Shown here in pieces: positions 22,916 to 33,329 of a stretch of DNA of 64,000 nt. The notes beneath the pieces were generated by a model. The model searched no databases. It was not told the DNA's origin and saw nothing but the letters and a program-made list of their open reading frames with translations. The first letter of the stretch is position 1; every line of letters starts with the position of its first letter. Origin of the DNA: Trichobilharzia regenti (Eukaryota; Platyhelminthes; Trematoda; Strigeidida; Schistosomatidae). The DNA is taken from positions 16,289,452 through 16,353,451 of the forward strand of contig OX235267.1 of the NCBI GenBank assembly GCA_944472135.2, written 5' to 3'. Position numbers and translations under genes: made by a program.

Positions 22916-23129
22916 GGAAATACAAAATAAATAAATAAATATTAAACATATTTCATTGAATCTACAATGATCGTAATATTAGTGTGAATAGGAGTAGGAG
23001 AAGATGGATGAGAAGTAGGAATACGGGAAAGTGAGTGAAAATGACACAAGGATGAATCAAGTCGCAATGTAAATATTTAGTAAAAATGAACTAATCGTCA
23101 GATTACTAAGAGAACGATAGGAGAAAACA

Positions 23130-23560
23130 ATGGAGATGCGCACAAGTGTGAAATTAGTGTGGGACAAGATTCAAATTTTCAGTGCTAATATCAAGTTACT
23201 GATTCTGTATGCTTCAGAAACTTGATTTGCACGTCGTCGAAAGTATTTCCAGCAGGTTACTACAGAAATTTATCAGTAGTTGCTCCTCTTCATTCGATAC
23301 TAAATATCAGGATGCTTGCTGGTAAGAAAACATAAGCAATGAGAACTCAAATATGCACAGAGCAGTAGGCAAGAACCCAAGAGCTATGCGGAAAGAAATG
23401 GAAGTCGACCGGACACACACTTAGACGACTGCTGAATGACATCACATGCCAGGTTTTCGGATGAGGAACAACCAGCTGGGCGTGGTTTTGAGTATGAAAT
23501 GGAGGAGATCATGTAAAGTGGAAATGAGAGAATGAGGACAGCCTTGGAGACACCTTGAAC
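23130..23560 (+). mobile_element. RTE LINE fragment
   Basis: Matches the family's 3' half: tctgtatgcttcagaaacttg corresponds to the LLYGSETW block. The downstream arrangement (agatggaagtcgacc, atgacatcacatgccagg, ggaggagatcatgtaaag) also follows the family. Degenerate. Confidence 0.5.
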
Positions 23561-23739
23561 AGACACCGAAGGACAGAATGAGTTTTTCAGCTCTTAGAAG
23601 GATGATATCGGTGCAATTGTGTCCACATAGTTCACTGACTTGTTTGAGAGGCCTTCATTACCTTTCTAGAAACAATATCTTGACTTCAAGATTAAAGATG
23701 ATTAAAATTAAAGTGAGCATATTCGAATTCTCCATGAAT

Positions 23740-23950
23740 AATATAATTTTTGATAAAGATAGAAATACCAGATATTCAGTATAAAATGCGATATCATTCT
23801 ACTTCACGAGTTTTCATCATCTGCACATGACTACCTAACTTTACAATGGTTATAAATAGTGCCAATAATATGCTTCTGTGTCTGTATAGCAATAGAGAAA
23901 ATGCTATAAAAATAAAGCATCCGAAATATAAGGACAAGAATTACAATTCT
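23740..23950 (+). repeat. Diverged single copy of the palindrome arm
   Basis: Alignable to 20455-20650: gataaagatagaaa, agtataaaatgcgatatcat, tacaatggttata, gcatccgaaat. It shows that the palindrome arm belongs to a repeat family that also exists as a single copy. Confidence 0.45.
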
Positions 23951-23954
23951 AAGT

Positions 23955-24145
23955 TAATTGGTGGATGGTGACTGTTACTAGAATCCATAATGCACACTTC
24001 GTCCCGTTCGGGGTTCATCATCTGGATGTATCCGCATTCCCCAATCAGTCACTGATGGTGCTCCCACCGAGGCCCGAACCATTGCCAATTCCTTCAAACG
24101 CCAAGGCGTTTTCCTCTAGACCACTATGGCCACGAGAGTCACCTC
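23955..24145 (-). mobile_element. Sm-alpha-like HHR-SINE, degenerate
   Basis: On the minus strand the tRNA-like head begins near 24140 (GGCCATAGTGGTCTAGAGG). The ribozyme remnant near 23975-24030 has stem II ACCCCGAACGGGAC and GAAG instead of GAAA. Its CUGANGA box is AUGAUGA. Confidence 0.55.
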
Positions 24146-24310
24146 TTGTGTCCATGCACATGGTCCGAGGTTCGACCCCTGCCGACGCACACATGATATC
24201 TATGGTCAGCCTGCAAATTTGGGCTACCGATATCCATGCTGAAAATTCCATACCTGTACCAAAAATACAGTGTGGAATCAAGCTGTAATCAAAAATAAAA
24301 AATTGAACTA
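24146..24310 (+). mobile_element. tRNA-derived SINE, family A1, 5'-truncated
   Basis: Starts inside the head (CATGCACATGGTCCGAGG), with B box GGTTCGACCCC. The A1 body ends at tggaatcaagctgtaatcaaaaat near 24296. Confidence 0.6.
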
Positions 24311-24344
24311 AATAATTAATAAAACCCATCGCACAAGAGGTGGT

Positions 24345-24645
24345 TCTCGTGGCCTTAGTGGTCTAGGGGATAACGCTTTAGCGTTTGAAACTATTGGTAA
24401 TGGGTTCGGGCCTCGGTGGGAAAACTATCAGTGACTCACTGATGAATGCAGGTACATCCAGTTAGCTGACGAGTCCCAAATAGGACGAAACGTGATTTAT
24501 GCTGAATTCCACTGATAGCCACCATTCCTCAAATGACCTCAAGCCACATGACCAGACATCGTCGAAGGATCTGCACAAGGGGTCGACATATCAATGTGAA
24601 ACCGATTATTTCGATGAAATCAATTGACGGGAAAAACTAAGTTGA
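24345..24645 (+). mobile_element. Sm-alpha-like HHR-SINE
   Basis: Head (GTGGCCTTAGTGGTCTAGG, GGTTCGGGCC), ribozyme and tail ending near gaaatcaattgacgg. Full-length layout. Confidence 0.75.
24455..24512 (+). ncRNA. Hammerhead ribozyme (Sm-alpha type), core intact, cleavage site altered
   Basis: CUGACGA, the perfect stem II GTCC/GGAC and GAAAC are all present. The cleavage triplet reads AUG instead of the required NUH, so self-cleavage is not expected. Confidence 0.7.
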
Positions 24646-25294
24646 ATTAAATAATCATAATTTTAATATAAGTTCGTATATACTTTCAAATAGAAAAAGA
24701 GGTAAGGGGGTAAGATAGAAGATAGAAAAGTCTAACAAGCAGTGTTAGCTTGTAGCTTCATATAACAACTCAAAACTTGCTCAATGAACTGAAATCACTC
24801 ACTAATACGGATGACTGGTAATTGCATTCGTCAAACTAAGACTGTTCTTCTCCTTTTCTTCAGGACTGTGACAGTCAGTAACTGAAATCATTCAGATGAA
24901 ATTTTACTCTGGCCAACCGTACTAAAGTGTCTCTACTTATTATGCATAAACCCCCTTTGTATCCTTCTTCAATCTTGCTGAATTTTTCTAAACCATTTCA
25001 ACAATCGCAGTCTTATATAAATCACAGAATCGATCGCCCCAACTTAAGAGTCACTATAACTGAGTTCGGATTGTCCTATCCATCCTTCTAGTTTCATTTC
25101 TCAGTAGTGATACCTTCAATCGTTTGTATGTTAGTACCAAGAGAAACTGAAAGATCCACTTGTACAAGAATTCTCGTTGAGAGGATGTTAGTATGGTGGC
25201 TCAGTACTCTAGTAAATAATACTATGGTATTTAAAACGTAGATGCTGGATTTAGTCCGTCTAGGAATGCTTATACTCACTTCATTCCAAATATA

Positions 25295-25605
25295 TCAGGA
25301 TTTCATCATGAACTGACATCATTTAGAGAACCATTGGAAAACCTGCAAGAGTACTGGATAGCCAGATGTTTCGTCAGCCTAGTTCAGGACCCTTCAGAAG
25401 TTCGCACCCGCCAACAGGGTTCGAACTTACGACCTTCTGGTTACAAGGGTTAATGGTCTACGAGCTAGCCCACCATGTAACAAAGCAGGTCTTGGTTGAA
25501 CCCCTGTTGTAGATGCCTACTGCTGATGCATCCCAAACTAAGCTGACGAAACAGCTGGCTGTCCAGTTTGAAGGTCTTGCTATCGTTCTCGAAATGATGT
25601 CAGTT
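25295..25605. mobile_element. HHR-SINE family B, head-to-head inverted pair
   Basis: 25295-25450 is a minus-strand copy (ribozyme remnant, head B box GGTTCGAAC on plus read-through). 25450-25600 is a plus-strand copy with GCTGATGCATCCC, TGACGAAACAGCTGGCTGTCCAG. They join inside the tRNA-like head near 25450. Confidence 0.55.
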
Positions 25606-25839
25606 TATGAGGTATCCCCCAAACAGTCAAACAAAAACATCCCCACAAAACCAATACTTGGATATGCAAACATTTTAATTGTATTTCATAATAGTACTAT
25701 TATTATTTTATGAATCCATACCTTTGTTTCAATCTCCTCATGGGATATATTTTATTACATATATGATTGTACAGCTTGGAGCCCAAAAGAATGATAATAT
25801 GCCACACATACAAATAATGCATATATCACACTAACTTAC

Positions 25840-26210
25840 ATAAATGACTTAATAATCCATTGTTTTAATTCATCTTTATCAATTTTTTCATTATTATCTG
25901 TATCGATTTTATGAAATAATTTTCCCAGTTGCCTTTTTGCCTCGTCTGGATCTAATTCTTTAAATTTCTGTGAATATTCATGTGAACCAGTTATTAAATC
26001 ATGATCATATTCACTAAAATGATGGTGTTGTTGTTGATCAAAGTCATCATAATGTTCATGACCTTGATAATTCGGATCATCTATATTCATCATATGTAAA
26101 TCAGGTTCATTTGGACGTAAATATTTATTAAATTTTATATCGATATTATCAAAATCATTTGAGCATATAATGAATTGTAATGCAGGTAATAAGTAGTATA
26201 TTGTGTACAT
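25840..26210 (-). CDS. CREC-family EF-hand protein (calumenin/reticulocalbin type), exon 1
   Basis: Encodes residues 1-123 and two bases of codon 124. Such proteins bind calcium with low affinity in the ER/secretory lumen and assist folding or trafficking. The first about 16 residues (MYTIYYLLPALQFIICS) form a hydrophobic signal peptide, supporting this ATG. An acidic and His-rich stretch follows (residues 44-70), then the first EF-hand loop DTDNNEKIDKDE at about 103-114. The donor is TTTAT|GTAAGT. Exons 2 (16023-16188) and 3 (8632-8827) join in frame, giving four EF-hands so far. CREC members usually have six plus a C-terminal retrieval signal, so one or more 3' exons should lie left of this window. 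Family assignment is from layout and motifs. Confidence 0.85.
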
Positions 26211-26224
26211 TGTTGCTTTTTTTA

Positions 26225-26640
26225 AAAACCACAGAAGAAATAAGTATGATTAGACAAGAAAAATAGGGAAATGGTTTAGACAATAGGTTGTAAGTGTTCT
26301 TTATCGCCCACTAATCCATGTGCCGAGTCGATTTATATAGGCATTTTTAAAGTGGAATACGGGTACCCTTATCTTCAAAACTATACCTAGTAAGGATTAC
26401 GTATAATTAAACGTATAACCAACGGATTGGTTGAAAATGTTTGAAGATTGATTATAAGACCAATGAGGGAGAAAGTAATTTTTCTGTTTTGGGGAAAATT
26501 ACACTTCAGATTAATAAAAATAAAAAATAAAATCTTCAACAAAGAACTCGGTAATGCTCGTGATTTGCTATGGATGAAATGGATATCCAGTGATAGTTTT
26601 TGATCTTTTTTGGCAGACTGCTTTATTTTCTATAGTTGGT
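26225..26640. promoter_or_regulatory. Region upstream of the CREC gene
   Basis: AT-rich sequence just upstream of the start codon on the minus strand, without recognised repeats. It presumably holds the 5' UTR and promoter. No TATA element or trans-splice acceptor could be assigned with confidence. Confidence 0.3.
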
Positions 26641-26644
26641 TTAT

Positions 26645-27290
26645 AAGGATTCGATTAGTTTTTACAAGTTTGACCACGCACAGATTGATATCAGTTAGAG
26701 AAGCATTGAAAACAGCTGGGGGAGTACTAGACATCTATTTCATCCTGGTTTGGGAATCATCGTCAGTACGCATCCACCACCAGGGTTAGAAACTAGGACC
26801 TTCTGTTTACAAGGAGAGCTAGCTCGTATACGATTCAGCCACTAGGGCCCGATTAAATGAACATTCTATGAATTCTAACTTCTACCAATTTGTGATTTTA
26901 ACGCAACTAATAACCAGCGTCAACGAGGGGAGGAGGAATCCATCCTCACTCCCGACTGGATGGAACAGCTGCTCAGTACTCCTACCCTAGTTTTCTATGA
27001 TTCTCTGACTTATATCAATCTGTGATCAACTCGTAAAAACAAATCTAATCCTTGCAAACCGACTCTTAAAAATTAATCTGATGCTCGCTAATGACTTGCT
27101 ACAGGATGGAGTTTTCTGGAGTTAGTTCTAGTGAGAAGTCGTGAACAGTGAAGTCCATCCAGTCAAGTGTGAGGATGGATTTCCCACTGATGACCACCGA
27201 TTGGTTGGTTCCAGTCGCGCTAAATGCATCACAAATTGGTAGAAGTTAGAATTCATGGAGAGGCCAATGAATCGGGAGACTGCTTTGTGG
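26645..27290. mobile_element. Cluster of HHR-SINE family B pieces in both orientations
   Basis: 26645-26940 is a minus copy with a ribozyme remnant (GTACTGACGATGATTCCC, GGATGAAATAGATGTC). 26945-27070 is a plus-strand tail. 27140-27280 is a plus-strand leader (ggatggatttcc, cagtcgcgctaaatgc, ggtagaagttagaattc). Confidence 0.5.
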
Positions 27291-27570
27291 TAAATTTGAA
27301 AAATAGGATCTTAAAATCAACAACAGACGAATGATTGCTGTACAAAAGGCATGTTAACGACACCTTTATAAATTTGAATAGAGAAAAAACAATACCAGTT
27401 TTTGCACAATAAGATGGTACCATCAAAATTAATTTCATTGGCTTCTCATCAGCCTGAGGAAATTTTTATTAAGTTTATGTACAACAAAGTTGTACCTTGG
27501 TGAACAGTGCTAAGAAAATTACACTTCTACAGTTTTTGCACAGAGGGTTCAAACTTAAACAAAGTAAAAT

Positions 27571-28307
27571 GTGCAAACAGCGAAGAAAAATTTTATTTCA
27601 ACGGTTCATTTTCATGAGATCGTACAATCGTAATTATAATTAACAAAGAAATCTTTAGACCAATCAATACTGGTAAACTTTACTCTCGAAAAATGTATTA
27701 CATGATGTAAGGTGCAACCTAGAAGCGATGACTAACTGTTAGTTAGAAAAGAGGTAGAAATTGGCATATCTTAACAAATGTGAGATAATGACTAATCAAT
27801 AAGCTCGTGGAGAATGGACAGAAACTAGTGGAAAGGTGATAAAGTATTTTTACGTAAAATCTGTATGCAAAAGCAGTGTTGTTAATAAACAGTAATAGAG
27901 TGATAATAAAATAAGGATAACACTCATAATGATAAACTTACATAATAAAAAGAAGCAAAATTGTAGTAGGAACTTTACTCTGATCACGGTAGGGCGAGTC
28001 AACGTATGTATCGCTTTTGAATGCAGAAGTCCGGTTTCAGATCCCCAATAGCCATTTATTCAGCTATGCATAGATGGCGTATGCGAAGTCACTTTGTACG
28101 ATTTTGAGGGAGTCTATGTAGCACTGTGAGGCATTCCTGCAGGGTGCTCGATGTCCGGAGATGACAAGGTGTTCGAGGATAGAGCTGCTGCTATTCTCCT
28201 TTTCTCCTCTAGTTAACCAAGCTGGACAGTGTTCCGTAATACGTTTGTGGACTTGACGTTGTGTACGGCCGATATACTTTGCTCCACACGAGCAAGTAAA
28301 TTGATAA
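27571..28307 (-). mobile_element. Penelope-like element, GIY-YIG to terminus (host copy of a nested insertion)
   Basis: The minus strand encodes FIYLLACGAKYIGRTQRQVHKRITEHCPAW, a good GIY-YIG core, and continues SILEHLVISGH. The element continues on the other side of the inserted PLE at 29377-29510 (coding N-terminal side). The terminal sequence at 27571-27900 has an inverted counterpart at 29625-29800. Confidence 0.7.
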
Positions 28308-28322
28308 ATACACGTTGAAGTG

Positions 28323-29361
28323 ATTTTGATGTGGTTTTGTTCTCTGAGCTGGATGGTTAGTTTGCGAAGCTTTCATCACCTTACTGGGTGACAGACCAAA
28401 TACTGAATTACAACAGCAACAACCCAATAACACACAAAAGGAATTGCATACAAACACTATTCAAGAGGGCAAGGACTCACTGCAGCACTCCCACCTTAAG
28501 AAAAATTGAAGAAAAGTATCTCATGGACGTCTTCCAAAAGAATGGATATCCACGGAATTTCATCAAGAGACATATACCCCCAAGCCAACCTACCAAAGCA
28601 AAAGCCACCAAGGAGAACACAAAGAAAATTGCCTTACCATATATAAAAGATATCTCAGAAATCACTAAAAGACTCTTCAAACCTTTAGGAGTTGACGTCG
28701 TACACAAACCAACAAAGTCGCTTCACTCAATTCTATGTCAACCAAAAGACTCAACAGCGAAAGAAGATAAAACCAACATCATCTACAAAATAAACTGTAA
28801 CAACTGCGAAAAACACTACATCGGCCAAAGTGGACGTCCCCTTCGTCTTCATATCCACGAACATAAGTTAGCCGTCAAAAGACATGATATCCACTCCCTC
28901 ATTTCACTACACACAGACAACTACGGACATCAATTCGACTGGGACAACATTCAAATATTAGACAAAGGAAATAACAAGAATGCTAGAGAATTTTTAGAAG
29001 CTTGGCATTCCAGTGGATCATCAATCAATAGACACATCGACATAGACAAAATTTATCAACCAATAAGAAAGAAACTTCACAGACAAAGGGTCAAAATTCA
29101 AGTCAAAGAAACAACCGGTTCCAATACAAGTAACCTAGAAGGTGTGAAAACACACACAAACAACCAATCACGTCCAAGGTCACCAGGAGAGATGATTAAT
29201 AAACTCGTGGAGAAATCTAAAAGCTCACTTCAAATTGAAGTATGCGCTGAAGATGTCACCCAGTAAGGTGATGAAAGCTTCGCAAACTAACCATCCAGCT
29301 CAGAGAACAAAACCACATCAAAATCATCCACCTGAGCTACAAATCTTCTCTATAATATCTA
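28323..29361 (+). mobile_element. Penelope-like element inserted in another PLE, with inverted ends and 15-bp duplication
   Basis: Flanked by atacacgttgaagtg at 28308-28322 and 29362-29376. Its first about 65 bases (to the cacccag-complement near 28390) are the reverse complement of 29257-29330, so it has terminal inverted repeats. It contains the 292-codon frame described next. It is the youngest-looking PLE here, since its reading frame is open throughout. Confidence 0.8.
28388..29266 (+). CDS. PLE polyprotein C-terminal part: linker plus GIY-YIG endonuclease
   Basis: An uninterrupted 292-codon frame. Residues 45-60 contain DVFQKNGYPRNFIKRHI, the conserved linker block after the RT thumb. 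Residues 85-110 contain LPYIKDISEITKRLFKPLGVDV. Residues 135-160 contain IIYKINCNNCEKHYIGQSGRPL, the GIY-YIG core with CNNC cysteines, followed by RLHIHEHK. The frame then holds SSGSSINRHI. The RT domain is absent, so the copy is 5'-truncated. The Met start is only the first ATG in the open frame. The intact enzyme would nick DNA during PLE integration. Confidence 0.75.
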   Translation: MTDQILNYNSNNPITHKRNCIQTLFKRARTHCSTPTLRKIEEKYLMDVFQKNGYPRNFIKRHIPPSQPTKAKATKENTKKIALPYIKDISEITKRLFKPLGVDVVHKPTKSLHSILCQPKDSTAKEDKTNIIYKINCNNCEKHYIGQSGRPLRLHIHEHKLAVKRHDIHSLISLHTDNYGHQFDWDNIQILDKGNNKNAREFLEAWHSSGSSINRHIDIDKIYQPIRKKLHRQRVKIQVKETTGSNTSNLEGVKTHTNNQSRPRSPGEMINKLVEKSKSSLQIEVCAEDVTQ

Positions 29362-29376
29362 ATACACGTTGAAGTG

Positions 29377-29810
29377 GTCAAAAGCGGTGTCTTATTTTTA
29401 ACGCTAGAATGTATAAATTGTCTGCTGGAGAATGTGATACGTAAGGTGACCGTTAAAATCTGAGAAATATATCGCAAGCCAACATGGACGGGACAATATA
29501 TGTGTAAAACTTGGGCACTGTGGCAGTAAGTAATTCCATATTAGTTTGTTTATTAGATGTATCACACAGTGAAACAGTATTGTATACTGTATCCAGTATA
29601 CAACAACATTTTTAACAACATTGCTTTTGCATACAGATTTTACGTAAAAAAGATTTTATCACCTTTCCACTAGTTTCTGTCCATTCTCCACGAGCTTATT
29701 GATTAGTCATTATCTCACTCTTAAATATAATAACGATTGTACAGTAGCTCATGAAAATGAACCGTCGAAAAGAAAATTTTCTTTGCTCTTTACGTGTCTT
29801 TTGACAGAAG
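29377..29810 (-). mobile_element. Penelope-like element, remaining part of the host copy, and inverted terminus
   Basis: 29377-29505 carries coding sequence just N-terminal to the GIY-YIG core of the 27571-28307 copy (minus strand). 29506-29600 contains the gtgtaaaacttgggcactgtgg unit. 29625-29800 is the reverse complement of 27571-27655 plus 27778-27900, the PLE terminus. Confidence 0.6.
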
Positions 29811-29814
29811 CGTT

Positions 29815-30215
29815 GCGTCATTCCGACCGCACCTGTATGGTGTTAAATCGATAAACAAAGCTTCACTGATTAACCCCTCTGTTTGTCTCTCCACCTGAGT
29901 ATGTTACTTTTTTGTACTCTCACCCTGTCCCACCCACCTTACTGTGTGACTACATGCAAGTGAATGTAGTGCAATGCAGTGACTGAGTTTTTTTCTAGGT
30001 TAATCAACTTAGCAGGGTCAATTATTATACGTCTGGCTAAATTTTCATGTTCCAATAATCTGGTTGATCTTGATGATCTACTAGTGTGACATATGTAACT
30101 GACCTCACTAACAGTCATTACATATTATTTTGGTAAATTGTATTATTTTGTTTAATTGGATCTATTGGGTCAATAAACCGACAAAATTTATCTCTGAGCT
30201 AGTTGGTTGGTTGGT
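29815..30215 (-). mobile_element. Penelope-like element fragment, inverted partner
   Basis: The minus strand reads DKFCRFIDPIDPIKQNNTIYQ, then a broken GIY-YIG core and a tail ending ALFIDLTPYRCGRNDAT. It is the same region of the same PLE subfamily as the plus-strand copy that begins at about 30225. Confidence 0.6.
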
Positions 30216-30224
30216 ATTAATGCT

Positions 30225-31330
30225 ACCCCGATATGAGATATGTGGAAGACACTTTCACGATGTTAAAAACAGAACATATCTCTAGCTTCTTGACACACAT
30301 AAACTCACTAGTACAGGGAACAAAATTCACATTTGAATCAGAAAATGAACGAGGAGAATTAGCTATGTTAGATTGTAAAATAAAACGAATAGAAGGTAAA
30401 TTTCACACTAGTGTGTGTAGAAAACCAACTCATTCTAATAGATACTTAGACTTCAATTCATCTCATCCGTTAACTGCTAAGGCAGGCTTAGTTAAGTGTT
30501 TAACAAACCGAGCAGTAGCACTAAGTAGCACAAGAAAAGACCTAAATTATGAACTAAAACAGGTAGAATTCATTAGGAAGATCGAAAAAGGCCAAACGAA
30601 AAATAAAAATAATTGTGAAACTAGTAATGATAACATAAATAAGAGAGAATATAAGTTATCTACAGTTATACCACATGAGGTGGGGACATCTGAGACCAAC
30701 CCCTACGTAGGATTCTTAATAAAGCAGGAATTAGGGTGGCATTCAAACCTACAAACTCACTCACTCAGATAGGACAAGCTCTGTAGGTTAAAGGACCCAG
30801 TTGACCCATTTAAACAAAATAATATAATTTACAAAATACCCTGAAATGACTGTGAGCGAGGTCAACTACATAGGTCAAACTAGTAGGTCAGGGGTAGTTA
30901 GATTGTCAGAACATAAGAATTTAGCTAAGGTTAGAATGGTTGACCCTGAAAAGATAAGTAATTTAGAAAAAAGCTCAGCTATTGCACTTCATGCATTAAC
31001 ACATAACCACACAATAGGGTGGGAGAGGATTAAAATTCTAAAAAGTAATCTAGATGGGTGGAGAGAGAGGTTGATTACTGAACCTTTGTTCATCGAGTCT
31101 GCACCAAACACATGCAATAAGAATGATTCATCACTCATACGTGAAATATGGAAAATGTTACTACCAATCAAATCAAGTGAAAAATAATGGAACTACATAA
31201 ATGAAGTTAGGAAGTCGTGTGAGTACCTTGATATGATTATGAGTAATAAATTGTGCTCGAAACGTTGTCATCAGTAAACATTACTGTATAACACTGTGAG
31301 ACTTTATCAAAACAAAAATTTACCCATAAA
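30225..31330 (+). mobile_element. Penelope-like element, RT end, linker, GIY-YIG and terminus
   Basis: The frame at 30233-30772 starts at RYVEDTFTML, the RT catalytic block with the second Asp position read as YVED. It continues through LAMLDCKIKR and RKPTHSNRYLDF to the linker. The frame at 30846-31187 carries NYIGQTSRSGVVRLSEHKNL and continues to IREIWKMLLP. A frameshift or stop at about 30772-30846 separates them, and IIYKIP lies between. The terminus at 31200-31310 contains CTCGAAACGTTGTCATCAG. Confidence 0.75.
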
Positions 31331-31494
31331 GGTAAAATAAACTGTAAATAATACATTCCTGAAACTGAATCGGTAAAAAACAGACCTTAGACACTGTTTG
31401 GTAGAGTATAAAATTGCATCAGAGAGGGTTTTGATATGATGAAAACCATGAGCAGTAAAATTGTGTTCGAAACATCATCGGCATATACCACCAT

Positions 31495-31790
31495 ATTGGT
31501 TGGAGGATTTCATCATGAGCTGATATATCAGTTGAAGAACCATTGGAAAACCAATAGGGAGGACTGAACAGCCAACTGTTTCGCCAGCCGGGGTTCGAAC
31601 CCAGGACCTTATTGTTACAAGGCGAGCTAGCTCGCAGACTATTAAGTCATTGGAACCCAACCGATCCAATTTCGAGTCCATGAATTCTAGCTTCTGCCAA
31701 TTCATGACTTAGCACGAACACTCCGCAATGTCTTCGATGAGTAACTGTCATCACCTTCGACCTGCTGTACCCTACTGTATGCTTTTATCA
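31495..31790 (-). mobile_element. HHR-SINE family B, ribozyme mostly deleted
   Basis: The minus strand retains the leader, the tRNA-like head (GGTTCGAACCC complement near 31595) and the tail (gatgaaatcctcc). The stem II part of the ribozyme has been lost, with the sequence passing from the head to GGCGAAACAGTTGG. Confidence 0.6.
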
Positions 31791-31869
31791 AACTAATTTA
31801 TTAAATGATGGAATTCGAATAAGACCGTCTGGTTGAATGAGTTGCAGCATAGAACTGTACATAGCAGTG

Positions 31870-32480
31870 CAATGGCAGTCCAAACTGCAAAACTCAGATA
31901 GAGCTCAAAAAATTAGTAAAAGGAATAAAGTAAATTCAAAAGATCGATAATAAGCAACAATGATAACACATCGAGAAACATGAGGGTTTATTGGATCTCG
32001 GAGATTATAACTAGTGAATGCATCCACGCCATCGACAATAATTTTTAGCCATGTCACTAATAGTCTCCAGTCATCGGTTCTTAGCATAAGGAGGACCCTA
32101 CACGGTTAGTGGTTAATTCAGACCAACTCTCAGAGACATCATGGATTGGTTTCGGGTTTTGGTTTGACCCCCCCCTCGCCTAACTCTTTCCCAACTTCAT
32201 TGATTGACTTCCTTTCATTACCTAGCAGCACTCTACACCTAACCTGAATATTACTAACTATATAATACCACGGGAGGCAGAAAGTAAACATCTCTGATCA
32301 AAGACAACTAGCTTGTTCATGTCTTCCACGTTCAATGGCAGTATCTCACAAACATACAGAAGGACAGAGAAGGCACTACTGAGCAGTGCACACACACACA
32401 TCCTTTGATCGATATAATCAGATATCATATCTACACTAAAGATGATGTATGTTGGTTGACTGAGAAATGCCACATAAGCC
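31870..32480 (-). mobile_element. Second LINE family, 3' fragment
   Basis: The minus-strand reading has ILPLNVEDMNKLVVFDQRCL, the conserved block downstream of the RT in this family (compare ETWLLQAEDVRRLCVFDRRCL at 59.3 kb). Further on it has DMAKNYCRWRGCIH, the C-terminal end. Degenerate. Confidence 0.6.
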
Positions 32481-32691
32481 CTTTTTTATTCTCCGTACTA
32501 AGATTCCGTTAGCAATCAGTCACTTCTTTTTAAAAAGGGGCTGATACAACTTCTCAAATAAGAGTGAAGTAGTCAACATACGCCCACACAAACACACACA
32601 CACAGACACAAACTGAGACACAATAAAGAATGCGACGGAGCAAATAAATTAACACACACACACACAGATTTATGTATCTTAATTTATTTAC

Positions 32692-32833
32692 CTTACGTGG
32701 GTGAGTAAATGTATCCTTAGATTTTAATATAGAATCTAATGATTGTGTACGCCGAATTGATTGTTCTGTATTTGAACTCGACTGAGATGCATAAGCACCT
32801 TTATCCTGTAGTTGCTGAATACGTTTCAACATC
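32692..32833 (-). CDS. Orphan exon of unknown gene (47 codons)
   Basis: A short segment with an acceptor (TTATTACAG) on one side and a donor on the other (AAG|GTAAAT; an alternative GTAAGG lies 6 bases earlier). It reads MLKRIQQLQDKGAYASQSSS, then NTEQSIRRTQSLDSILKSKD and TFTHPRK, in good codon usage and without resemblance to repeats. The ATG follows the acceptor by one base, so it could be a first coding or an internal exon. The polar, Ser-rich content with an RRTQS motif suggests a low-complexity region of a larger intracellular protein. No other exon of this gene was recognised. Confidence 0.45.
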
Positions 32834-32919
32834 CTGTAATAACCGAAAAAAAGAATAAAAAAATGAAGAACATCAAAATCAATAGTTTATGGCTTTGTGT
32901 AGTTGGTTGTAACGAGGAT

Positions 32920-33325
32920 GCGAAATTCAACCGATTGAGAGAGAGAGAGAGAGATGGTTAGGACATTTGTTACGCATGCCTAGCCTAGCCATCGATCGCC
33001 TTCCTTGGCAACAGGCAATGTTAGAGGCTAACATAGGATGAATCAGGTTGGAAAAGAGTTGGCTAGTGGTAGCGGTGGTCAAACCAAGACATGGCTTCAT
33101 CACCAGTCAATGAAATAAATCCACAACAGTTAGTTTAAGCCAGCTGGCTAACCAGCTACGTAGGGAGGTGTAGACTTCCTGACTGACTGGTTGGGGTCCT
33201 CGATATGCACACACATTCTCTCTCTTTTGAATCTGTCTAGACTGACTTCTATTGCTTTGTGTGCTACATGGAAGGAGTGTGGCAACTCGTAGTGCTGCAT
33301 ATCTGCTGTACGTTGAAACCAGTCA
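32920..33325 (+). mobile_element. Second LINE family, 3' fragment
   Basis: The plus strand has RWLGHLLRMPSLAIDRLPWQQAMLEANIG, the conserved region near the LINE C terminus, preceded by an (AG)n run at 32939-32953. Degenerate. Confidence 0.55.
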
Positions 33326-33329
33326 GTCA

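Noticed and set aside
29250..29320. Hammerhead in the terminus of the inserted PLE (GTGATGAAAGCTTCGCAAAC)
   Set aside because: It looks like a minimal hammerhead, but C3 is G and the GAAA box reads CAAA, and no other copy supports it.
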